From Chloromonas sp. AAM2 (lineage: Eukaryota > Chlorophyta > Chlorophyceae > Chlamydomonadales > Chlamydomonadaceae), in the NCBI GenBank assembly GCA_004335635.1, contig QAXH01000590.1, positions 1 through 12,589 on the forward strand: DNA of 12,589 nucleotides, written 5' to 3'. Every line of letters begins with the position of its first letter. The stretch's first letter is position 1. Of this stretch, positions 1 through 9,500 are shown piece by piece. Under the pieces are notes generated by a model. That model worked only from the letters and a program-made list of their open reading frames with translations, was not told where the DNA came from and did no database searches. Position numbers and translations under genes: made by a program.

Positions 1-884
1 ATTGCCCGCTCCACCTTGAGCGCTGACTGGGCTGCGGCCAAACTGGATGCAACCTGCGGCCCGCCGGCCGTCTCTTTCGTGGCCTGCGGCGCGGGCGGCA
101 AGTTAGGCCCGCCCATCCTCTTATACTCCGCCTCCGCCGCTGTTAGCAGTGCATTCATCTGGGAGCTCACCAGCGCCAACTGCACACTAGGCTGGCGGGT
201 GTTGGAGGAAGCGGAAGGCGAGGGTTCGCCACTTGCGGTGCGGCTAGCCTGCTTGTGGGCCGCCAACAGCCCGTCGAACGTGCCCGCCCCCGCCAGACGC
301 TGGGACAAGCCCGGCATGGGCGTGCCCAGGGCTGGCAGGGATCCCATGGGTACCGCGGGCAAACACGCCAACACCTCCTCCACTCTCTCCTCTCGAGCTG
401 CCAACAGGGTCAGCATCTGAGCAGCTTCGGCTGCAGCAGCGGAGTCCGCCGCAGGCTGTGGCACATCCGCAACGGCCGCCCGCAGGCCGAACTGCTGGGG
501 CATCTGCTCCTCTACCGGTCTCATCGGCTCTGCAGCCTGATCCATGGGCTGGTCGTGCCCATCTGCTGCTTCCACAGGCGACAGGCCGAGGGCTGCCGCA
601 ACCTCGTGCCTGTCTTCGCACCGCTGACCAGTGGGCGATACGAACGTGACCATGGGTACAAGGCCTCCCTCTACCTCCTCCCCCGGTTCCGCCTGGCGCA
701 TGCTAACCATGACTCGCCAGCCGCTGTCCAGCTCAGTGACTCCGTACTGAGCCTCTAGCCACCGGCGCACACCCGAAATGGCCTGCTCAGCCACCCGCAT
801 GGCTACCATTTGTCCGGATGAGGCTGCCGCCAGGGCCAGCCCTTGCCCGCTTGCCCGTCCCACATCCATGGCACCATTTGCATC
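1..884 (-). other. Large last-in-window exon of the AP2 gene, carrying the MBD-like segment
   Basis: The acceptor ctgcttgtgcag at 890-885 opens a frame without stops down to base 3 (294 codons). It joins in phase 0 to the preceding exon (1136-1076). The first ~50 residues are Ala/Gly/Met-rich. Then EQAISGVRRWLEAQYGV leads into a segment with GWRVMVSMRQ, VPMVTFVSPTGQR and DRHEVAAALGL. Spacing and residues resemble the MBD/TAM pattern (GW, a basic strand, a SP-G turn, a helix ending in L). After that the protein is rich in Ala, Gln, Pro and Glu, with a helical LLAAREERVEEVLACL and a Ser/Pro-rich linker. The opposite strand also has a long open frame here, but this frame is preferred because of its splice context and domain content. 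Confidence 0.7.
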
Positions 885-3303
885 CTGCACAAGCAGCCCA
901 TGCATCGCTTGTCATGCTGTGATTGCTAGTACCTTGTGTGCGGCAGCATGGTGAAAGCAGCATGGCATGGAAGGCAGTTTACCCTGCTGCCATGGCTAAC
1001 TGATGCGAGTCTGCTGCGCCATGGGTCCCTTGCCAGCAAGCCGGTCATGTACACTTGCAGGTGTAAACGCTTTACCTGTCTGCCTTCTGGGCGTTTGAGC
1101 TCCGGCCCGGTTTCCGCATCCAACAGCCAGCGTTTCCTGGGGGCAGGGCTCGAACTGCACATGAAACATCCGCACCAAGAACAACATGTCAGTAACAAGC
1201 ACAGACGCAGGCAGAATAGAGCCTCAAAACCAAAGAAACAGCCTCAAGCAGCATGGAAGCAAAAACCTCAAGACTTGAGCCACAGGCTGAAAAGCAGCCT
1301 ACCAGGTTAGCTTGATGGGAATCATGCATGTTCATATATATATATATATATATATGTATGTATATATCTGCATACTTTGCAAATCAAGTCACACCAGGTG
1401 GTGACTGGCCAGCATGTCATCATTGTGAGCTCGTACGTTGCATGCAAGGCATCTCGACGAGAGTTGCATGATCAACACAGGCTGTACCCAAGCCACGTTG
1501 GGTCTCACACTGACACCATTGGCCATGTGGCATGCAATTGGCACCATGTTTCCTAATGTTTCCAGCTTGCACAGGACCAGACGCACCTCCTGCTTTGGTA
1601 TGGGTTGTGATGTAAGCTGTCGGCATCCCGCCAGGGGGAGCCATCCCTCGAGTTGCTAACTGCCCCCGGGCCCGAGTGTGTGGCGCCATACGAGGGACTG
1701 CCACCTGCTGCGCCGTTAGACCGCCCTGCCTTTGTCGCCTGGCGCTCATGGCGTAGCATGGCCAAGATCTGCTCCATGGACATCTCTGCAGGGCCATGGC
1801 CAGGACACGATTAGCAAACGTACAATCTCATGTCACATGCATGCTGCCAGCATTAAAGACACATGCTGCCAGAGCCTGGCTCATGCATGCACGCAATGCT
1901 CGCTTTTGACTCACGCTTCAGCTTGTCAGCCTCGTCCAAGTAGTTCTCCTTGGGAAAGTTGGTTTGAGCGTCAGCATAACCCGCCTTGCATATCTGAGCC
2001 CTGTCGTAGGCCACTGCTGCAGCCTCCTCTGAGTCATAGTCACCTGCAAGGGTTGTTACAAGGGGTGCTGACACCAACAAGCGGTCTGACTGAGACAGCT
2101 GTCCCATGCGGATGCAGCAGTTTACACCACATGCAACCAGCAAGGCACCACCAACATGTATCGGCGGAAACCAGGCAGCATGCTCTTGTGCATTTGCCTG
2201 CTGCATCTCGACGGCTCTGGCCAATCTGCCTGTGCGTCTCCCCACTGCCCATAATCTCGCCTGCGCGTCAAATTTGGCACACGGACTTGTGCCACGAATC
2301 AGATGCGCGACGACAAAAACTACCTCGACGCCCAGATTAATGGCCATTATGGCTTCAACCACTGCGAAAGCCAAGAATTTGCAGTTTCCACGGATGTTCC
2401 AATACCCCAACCCCTGGGCCTGCACACTCACCAAGCGCCCATGTACGGCTCTGGTAGCTGATCTGAAAACAGATAGGCAAAGAGGGGCACGTCGGGTGAG
2501 CTGGAAAATGTACGTCTGACTTGGCCGGGCTGAGTTGTTCTGTGTATCACGGCCCCGTTGTGCAATGGCCAGACTGATTTACAATATACTTGACGACGTG
2601 CACAATGGCCGTGCCTTCGGAGACGTCTAAAACCTAAATACCAAGCTGCCGCGGTACTGTCACCCTTGCCGAGGCTTTCAGTTCTAAGTGCGCTAGCTGA
2701 TACCTGATGATGCAGTGAATCCAAAACCACTACCTAATGCACAAAGCAATGTTGGTCAAACCGAGCCAACGTGTATGTAGGCTTCTGCCATCCGGTATCG
2801 GCAAAGACGAGCGTACGATTGTGAACCCACCTGGAATGCTGCATGCTATGGCCGTCAAAGACACAAGCTGCTGAGTTTTCGGTGCGAAGAAGGCCACATT
2901 ATTCAACGACTCCAGACAGGGCGATCAGTCCCCTCATCCCTCACCTGAGCACGCCAGCGGCTGCGATCGACGCCAGCCTTGACACAGGTGATTCCCTTAA
3001 GGCGTGACCTGGGCGTGGCCATGAGGTGCGGCTTTCGATTGACAAGCCGCCCAAACTTTGCCGACTGCTGGAAAACAAGACCCGGACAGAGGCTATTGGC
3101 TGTACAGCATACTCTATACTATGCACTGGGGTCAGGCGTGACAGCCATGGCACGAAGGGCTAGGTGTCCCGGTTGGCCGGGAGAAGGTCTGCAACCTGCT
3201 CACTGCGGAGCCGCACCCTAATGCGCGGATTCACTGCATGGCATCGTAAAGATGTGAACGTCAGGGCTTTTCTCCGAGAAACTGGCCTTTCCTCTATTTC
3301 CAT
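1..3303 (-). CDS. AP2-domain DNA-binding protein with a C-terminal MBD-like domain; spliced, 3' end outside window
   Basis: Exons in transcript order are 3303-3196 (tentative, starts ATGGAAATAGAG), 3067-2945, 2462-2432, 2043-1915, 1785-1587, 1136-1076 and 884-1 (continues past the window). From 3067 on, every junction is GT-AG and the phases match. In the tentative numbering, one canonical AP2/ERF domain spans about residues 57-118. It starts SRLKGIT, has RSRWRAQISYQ as strand 2, then LGDYDSEEAAAVAYDRA, and ends in DAQTNFP. Next come MSMEQILAMLRHERQ and a Ser/Gly/Asn-rich linker, then a basic stretch (RKRWLLDAETGPELKRP). Around residues 270-318 lies an MBD/TAM-like segment with GWRV, FVSPTGQR and HEVAAALGL. 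A Glu/Ala-rich helical, possibly coiled, stretch and a low-complexity tail follow. AP2 domains bind DNA, so a nuclear regulatory role is inferred. AP2 identity is strong; the MBD call is moderate; the first exon and true start are uncertain. The last exon is an unbroken frame from 914 to the window edge. Confidence 0.78.
1334..1367. repeat. (AT)n microsatellite inside an intron
   Basis: An uninterrupted AT/TA run at about 1334-1355 continues as tatgtatgtatatat. It lies within the 450-nt intron (1137-1586) of the AP2 gene. It should be length-variable between strains; no function is inferred. Confidence 0.9.
1915..3067 (-). other. AP2/ERF domain-coding exons (three exons, one of 31 nt)
   Basis: The AP2 domain is assembled from 3067-2945, 2462-2432 and 2043-1915. 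The first exon follows a pyrimidine-rich acceptor (cttgttttccag) and ends ...RWRAQ before gtgagggg, phase 0. The 31-nt exon follows ctatctgttttcag, encodes ISYQSRTWAL plus one base, and ends before gtgagtgt. The third follows cccttgcag, completes a Gly codon, and continues DYDSEEAAAVAYDRA. It ends at gtgagtca, phase 1. The joined domain has normal AP2 length and order: strands 1-3, then the amphipathic helix, then TNFP. Introns are 482 nt (2463-2944) and 388 nt (2044-2431). The phase agreement at both joins and the restored YDxEExAAxAYD motif make this more convincing than any single exon. Confidence 0.85.
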
Positions 3304-4232
3304 TCGCACGTGCCTGTGAAAATGGATTGTCCATTGCAGGGTGTCCCTCAGACTTCTTGTTTGATGGCTCAACCAGCGGTAGAATGCAGCGTATATCAGC
3401 ACGATCGCATGCTGAAAAAACTCGCGAGGTGGCCAACGGGCTCCGGGAGTATCCTCACAGAAATTTGAGTGAAACTAATGATGGCATGTGCTTACGGGTT
3501 GTGAGCGTGTTGTAATGTGCGCTAAGCAACAACCCTTGAAGCAGCTAGAGCCTGTCGCTTTTCCCCGCCGATCTGTTACACCAGAAGCCGAGCTGCGGAT
3601 CCCATACTGGATGGCAAGGCAGTCGCGGAACAATACTTAGCTGCAGGAAGCATTTTCCGAGGCCTCAGACCACACGCAGCCCTGCCAGGTTGGTAACTTT
3701 ACCGTTGTTTAGTAACCCGGAGCAGGGGCCGGGCATCAAAGCCAGGATTTGGCTCTGCTATCTCATCGTTGTATTTTGAAGCTTCACTCACATCGCCATT
3801 CGTCACACAGCCAAGAGATCCAGACTCCTAGACAAGGCGAAAGCTAACAGAAAGTGCTCTTCTTACATCAACCCGCTACGGCCGACTTCTTTGCTGAAGT
3901 TGCTATTCATCTGTATGCACTTGCTTGCGATATAGTCGACTGAAATGTGCCGTTTTATTTCCGTGTCGCTCCAAGGCAACAGATGCAGAACATACATGTC
4001 GATTTGCACCACAGCGTGCATTTGATGCTCTGAATTAGTCTGCGACATGCATCCTTACATGCGTTCGCGGACTGTACAGCATTGCTGCAGTGCCCGCGAG
4101 CAGTGTAGGCATGCTTATGCTTCCCAAGGTAAGATTAAAGTCCACGGTGGTTCAAGGAGGTTAAAGATGGGGCCACAATCGACCGCACAAGCAAAATTGC
4201 CTCAATCTTGTGGGGAGTGCTAGGCCTGGGCT
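3304..4232. other. Upstream region of the AP2 gene; no gene recognised
   Basis: No exon with convincing splice sites plus recognisable protein was found on either strand. It should contain the promoter and 5' UTR of the AP2 gene, and possibly further 5' exons if the tentative start at 3303 is wrong. Short open frames on both strands look like chance. Confidence 0.4.
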
Positions 4233-4802
4233 GTGTCCGGACGAGGGTATCTAGGCAGGCCACATGCAACAGTGCGCAGCAGCAGCCAGCTTAGCCAGCA
4301 GCGACGAGACTTGTTTGACGGAACACTTCGGAGTAACGACAGCCATTGGTATAAAGTTCTCACGCCGTTGGAGGAACTTTATCGTCAGGTATATGCTTCT
4401 GAGAGAGTAATCCGTGACGCGACAGTGACGAGTGGCTGCAGTCAGGCGCCCGCTTGGTCCAGCCTCATACCGTCCAGCAGGGTGGAACACGTGTGCAGGA
4501 CCTGCGGCTATGCATGCAGCTGGTGGTGTGTGCCTGGAGTGGCGCCTGCATTGTGAGGCTGCCACACGCAACGCTTTGGTGACGCTTGAGCAGCAATGTG
4601 ACCAGGAACGAGTGGAGCACAGTGCTTGCCCTGCGCAGTGCGTTTCACATGTTTGTATCTGCAGCGAGGTCCAAAGTCCCGACATGCGCAGGAAGGCCAT
4701 CTAAGTGGGCCACCAGTCCACCACCTTCTGGGAGTGAAATTCCAGGCGCTTTACCCAGGAGGCTCTCCAGTGATTGCACTGGAGCCGCATTATATTCAAT
4801 AG
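4233..4802 (+). CDS. Weak two-exon candidate, unknown protein
   Basis: Exon 1 ends ...TPLEELYRQ at 4388 before gtatat, in a frame open since about 4222. There is no good ATG: the frame can begin at a GTG at 4233 or lie inside an exon. Exon 2 starts at 4665 after a strong acceptor (tttgtatctgcag). It encodes RGPKSRHAQEGHLSG..., and its last residues are ALEPHYIQ before TAG at 4800-4802. The two phases match across a 276-nt intron. The protein resembles no family I recognise. A minus-strand frame (about 5092-4645) is equally open over exon 2, so the strand is not settled. It could be a gene fragment, a decayed transposable element or chance. Confidence 0.22.
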
Positions 4803-5623
4803 CCGTCAAGACAGGACAAGGGGGCTGCGCCCTGATCAAGGGTTGGAGGAACCTGACGTGTCCGATGTGAGGGTAAACGAGCCATGGGTTGGTCACACCC
4901 TGCTGAGCACCACCGCAGCGAAGAAGAACGCAGTGGGCCGACTTTTGTGATTGACGACATACACACCGCAGACTTGGGATTAAAGAGCTGATATGGATTG
5001 TTGCTGCTGCTTCGACTGCCACAGCTTCAGGCGCAACAACTTGTGTGACCACTGCAACGCTCGCGTGTGATCTGTCACTTTGGATTAAACTTCAACATAT
5101 AGACAGCTAACATTGGGGATGTGGCTTTACAAGGTGGGAGTGCTTCCCCGCCCATATGCCCGGACAATGCCAAGCCCGACGAATCAAATGACAACTGTGT
5201 GCGATTTGCTGTGGAGGCTTAGAGAACATCTAGTGGACCAAGGGCATTTACAAACGCAAAATTTTGATGTGTATGACTGTGGGTTGTGTTGACAATGCGC
5301 TTTGGATACTGTCGGAGAGGGACAACTGTGGGAAGTGGCAACTGTGTATGACCTACTGCATATGCTGACAGGTTATACATGCAACTGCACTACACTTGTT
5401 GATGTGCTTGTTGCTTGAACTCTGGCTTGGTACTGCTTGACTTTCCTTCTGCGTCCTTTCAAGTAGTGACGCTTTGCGGGGTGCGGCCCCTGGAACTCGG
5501 CTATGCGCAAGACCAGGCAGGATGCGAATGTGCTCCGAGGAGACCGGCCAATCACCTTTTGTCACTGCATATACCCGTGGATGTGTAGGGCAGGTGGGCT
5601 CTCTGAATCCCCTTTCCACAGTG

Positions 5624-5651
5624 CTATGCGGTTTCGGTTACGCTGATGTAA
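5624..5651 (+). repeat. Dispersed short repeat, copy A
   Basis: This copy contains CTATGCGGTTTCGG, then TTACGCTGATGTAA. The same motif recurs at 11618-11637 (left half) and 11889-11911 (right half and core). It is not part of any recognised exon. Confidence 0.6.
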
Positions 5652-6110
5652 TCCTGCTATGCTCGTTGAAGGTGGCAAAGGTGAGGTTTTCAGGTCATGT
5701 TCCTGTATTATTCCTTACTATAATCCTTACCGCATGGCATGCCGATGCTGAGCCACCTTGCATATGGTGAGGGTATGGTTACGGGCACGGTCCCTGCAGG
5801 CAGCTAACCTTCAATACACAAAAGGCTCTTCTAGTAACCTCATGATACTGGCCCAAGCGCACTCGCGCTCTCTGCGACACATCACGGACACAGTGTCTGG
5901 CCTCCAATCTAGCTTCGGCGCCCTGATCTCAACTGGCACGGTCAGAGGAAAGTCAGCCGAGCCACCGAGATAGTTCCTGGCTGTCCTGTCCGCAACCCCG
6001 GTTAGAAAGACCTGAACATGGGGCTGGGCCACGCACACGTAGACAACACAGCAAACACAGCACAGTCACTTTGCCATGCGCACTCAAGTCTATCAAATGA
6101 TTACAATAAG

Positions 6111-6115
6111 GCCTG
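6111..6115 (-). terminator. Alternative downstream TGTAA polyadenylation motif
   Basis: This is a second TGTAA on the minus strand, about 400 bases past the TGD2 stop codon. It is a possible distal poly(A) signal. A five-base motif alone is weak evidence. Confidence 0.2.
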
Positions 6116-6289
6116 GATGTTCGTCCTATGTGACAGTGCACGAGGTAAGCCTTGAAATGGCAGGCACCTGCCAAAAGCATACGGCTAGCTTCACAGTTGG
6201 TGCGCTGTCCTGTTTGGGCATGGACAGCTAGCATTCCTGCCTGTATTAACAGTCTACCACAGCCTTTGGTGTAAGTGATGCCTTGCCTT

Positions 6290-6294
6290 TTACA
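6290..6294 (-). terminator. Probable TGTAA polyadenylation signal of TGD2
   Basis: TGTAA is the usual poly(A) signal of chlorophyte nuclear genes. This copy lies about 220 bases downstream of the TGD2 stop, a reasonable 3' UTR length. Cleavage would be expected shortly after it on the minus strand. Confidence 0.45.
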
Positions 6295-6516
6295 ATTCCC
6301 TCCTTTGCTCGACCGCCTGGTGTGCAGCATCTCTGTAACCCATGCGGCCTGACCACTTAACCGTCACCCACACACACCCCGCCGGTCCCTCCCTGATGCC
6401 ATGTGAACCTGCTCACTCTACAAGACTCGGTTTCCGTAAAATTCGCGTTCATGTCCCCCTTTGATTCAGTTGACCATCTTCAAACAGCCAACCCCCGACT
6501 GTCCCTCAAAGCCAGT

Positions 6517-9500
6517 TCACTCGTCGACCAGCCTGCTGAGAGCCTGCACGAGCGTCTTGAGGTTGCGCTGCACACCGCTGTCGCGCGTGAACATGCTGAC
6601 GTCAGAGCTCATGCTCTCCACGTGCTCGAGCGTGCGGCACAGCGTGAGCACAGCAGAGCGCAGCGCTCGCACATTATCCTCGGTCAGAATAGCGCCCTGC
6701 AGGGACCACAGGGCGACAACAAGATAACAAGGAAGGAGATCTTGGTCAATGTTGTGGCAGCATGCACAGGACGTGGCCTGGCATACGCACACAGCAGGAG
6801 CATCGGATTGCGCAAGGCTGAACAGGCACAACCCACAGATACGACAGGACAGGACTGCACTGCCTTATCTGTACTTTGAGCTTAGGTCAGAGAGGACTTG
6901 GCTGGGTAGCTAAGGGTACCAGATCTAAGGCAATGTCAGGTAGCTGTGACTGCGTCCTGCCTGTTGTACCCGGAACCTCAACAGCAATCCCAACACCAGG
7001 TGCACCCGGCGTCCCAACAACAATCCCAACACCAGGCGCACCCGGCGTCCCAACAACAATCCCACCGGCGTCCCAACAACAATCCCAACACCAGGCGCAC
7101 CCGGCGTCCCAACAACAATCCCAACACCAGGTGCACCCGGCGTCCCACACACCTGCAGCTTCTGTATGTCCGCCGCCGCCGCCGCCGCCGTGCTTGTGAG
7201 CGCCTCCACGTTAGCCACGAGGCCGCCCTCCCGCAGCTCCTTGAGGAGGGGGGTCACCTCCTCAACCAGGCGGATGGACTGGGAAAGCAGGGGCCGGGCC
7301 TCCTGCAGGCGAGTACATAGGAACAGATGGCATGCGTCCAGTGCTTCTTTCAAGAACAAAAGTCCGTTTCGGTAAAAGTGCAACAGACCCACGAGAAACG
7401 AACAGTAAGTGACAGAGTTTGAGCTGAAGCTGATTCCAACATCAAGCATTGCTAATGCTGCCTTGTCTTGGAAGGCATGGCCGGCAATGGCTGGCCCAAG
7501 GAGGCCATCGGGGTCAAGCGGAACAACAGCTGAGCACCGGTGTCTGACCAGTGGGGCAGGAGCCAAATCCGGTTCTGATGTGCGATAGGCGGGGTGCTGC
7601 CGTGCCGCCTGCCAGGCCGGTGAGCGGCAGGTTCCGCAGTTTGATCACTGAACCTTGTCCAGGGTCTGTGCAACCGCGGATCAAAGAACTATCCACAGTA
7701 ATCGACTGTGAATGACAGATGCCACAGGGCACACGCCGGCTAGGCTGTGCCAGGTCTCGAACACTAGATTCGGCAATGCCCAACCCACCTCGATTGCGTG
7801 AGTGGCCGCCTCTGCCGCGGCGAACACCTTGTCGAAGCCGTCCGCCTCGGCCTGCCTGGCCAGGCGCGTCATGATGTAGACAAGGTCGTCAAGAGCCACG
7901 CCCGGCTGGCCCTGGATGCTGCACAACGACACGCACACGGGTGACAACACGAGTCACACAACAGAACCCTGAATCACACATTGTGGAACAAACAACAATG
8001 TGTTATCAGTAGGTGTGAGTCCGCATCTGGGCCAAAGGCATTGCATCCATTCCGCGGGCTCTGGCAGGCACTTTGCAGCAATTCCACAGGCGGTGTCCGG
8101 CCGATGATCCGCACACTGCAGCCAGTCCTGCAACTGCAAATCCTTACGCACGCTCAAGAACACCAACTGGCCCACTGCAACCTCTGATTCGCAAAAGCAC
8201 ATGCACCAAACAGACTGCAAAACAACATGTTGACATGAAGACTCCAACTAGGCAGGCTGCTGCTCACACAGGCCAACAGAAACTCAGCTCTGACTGCACT
8301 GCAGCGCCACCTGTGCCACAGCAAGGCAACGGTAACAGCAAAAGCACACTGCTGAGGGGAGGCGGCAAGAGCACTAGACCATGGAAGAATAGACAATACA
8401 AACACTGTCAGGCATGACACCATCCAACGTAGCAGTGCATATTTTATGAACCAGACGGTCACTGGCCAGACATTAGCCCATCTGCAAACTTGCAGCGTGA
8501 CTCTGCCGAGCACGCAAGCTGGCTAACACAAAAGCATGGCTAGACTAGCCATCGCACCTTCCGTTTGCGCACACGATGGATCCCTCCCCCGTGCATCCCG
8601 GCTCGTGCGGCGCGCTGCGCCAGGCGGGCAGCGGCAGCTGCGGGGTGATGTCCAGCAGCGGCTCCGCGATCAGCCCCGATTGGTTGGCCTCGATGATGCT
8701 GTTGCGCGGGATCACGGTGGACACATCGTTCACCTGAGCGCACAGGAGGAGTTAACTTGGTGAAGCCCGTGCCAATCTGATGGCAAAAACGATCTGATGG
8801 CAAAAACAGCACGAATGATTGCAGGTTAGGAGGTGAGTGCATGGGCTGGCGCACAGGATGAGATGAAGTAGTGAGGCAGCGTGTGCAGAAGATGGTATCA
8901 GGTGGTGAGGCAGCGTGTGCAGAAGATGGTATCAGGTGGTGAGGCAGCGTGTGCAGAAGATGGTATGAGGTAGTGAGGCACTGGTTGTGCAGAGTGCGAT
9001 GTAACAGTCCAATTGGCGCTGGTGCACACGTGCCAAGTCATGGCCAAACAGCTCGCATACGTGCGGTCAATGGGAAGAACTTGTGAATGGTGGACATTGG
9101 CTGCCTAGCATAGCATAGAGACGTAAAGGGCAGTGCGTGTGCAGCCGCTGATGTGCACTCGCTGAAAGTTGTGGGAGCCAGTGCAGTTGAACCAGCCCTA
9201 ATCACGGACCAGTACAGGCACGCACTGCATGCAGAGTCCTAGTCCCAGAGACCAGGCACAGTCTACATGCATACTGCCAATCATGCCAAGTTGGTGTCTG
9301 GCTTACTGCACCCTGTCCAGCCTCCATTCCACACCTCATAGTCCATGTGCTGCCGTGCCATCCGACAAAGGGGCGTTGCCCTGATGTGCTTGTGCGTTGC
9401 TGCCCGGCCTTCCTTGATCACGCCAACCAGCGACCACTTCCTTGTTTTTCCTTTCTCCCACACCCTATGCAGCTCACCTCACACAGCACCTCCACCTTCT

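Larger units (their letters stand above)
4803..6289. other. Intergenic stretch with unassigned open frames
   Basis: Two things stand out. A short plus-strand frame at about 4993-5070 ends in a Cys-rich segment (DCCCCFDCHSFRRNNLCDHC) before TGA. Open frames also exist on both strands around 5780-6040, with no start, splice support or recognisable domain. A copy of the dispersed CGGTTTCGG motif lies at 5624-5651. No gene can be supported here. Confidence 0.35.

Noticed and set aside
255..758. Long plus-strand open frame opposite the large AP2-gene exon
   Set aside because: It is the antisense shadow of the minus-strand frame, which has splice junctions in phase and domain-like content.
2152..2260. 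Possible exon ending ...PPIHVG before gtggtg
   Set aside because: It is only needed if 2324-2361 is real; the acceptor is poor, and the direct splice explains the domain better.
2324..2361. Possible extra exon (VEAIMAINLGVE) between AP2 exons, with GT-AG sites
   Set aside because: Joining 2432 directly to 2043 keeps phase and gives a normal-length AP2 domain (LGDYDSEE); adding this exon would need yet another exon and an abnormal insertion.
2648..2656. YRG codons on the minus strand that could begin an AP2 domain
   Set aside because: There is a stop just upstream in frame and no usable exon; the true AP2 start (SRLKGIT) was found at 3008-2988.
6876..7199. Plus-strand Pro/Thr or Gln/His repeat ORFs
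   Set aside because: They are translations of the intronic minisatellite on the wrong strand.
6925..7566. Single 213-codon minus-strand ORF
   Set aside because: It merges intron 6, exon 7 and the intron 7 minisatellite by read-through; only 7302-7153 matches TGD2.
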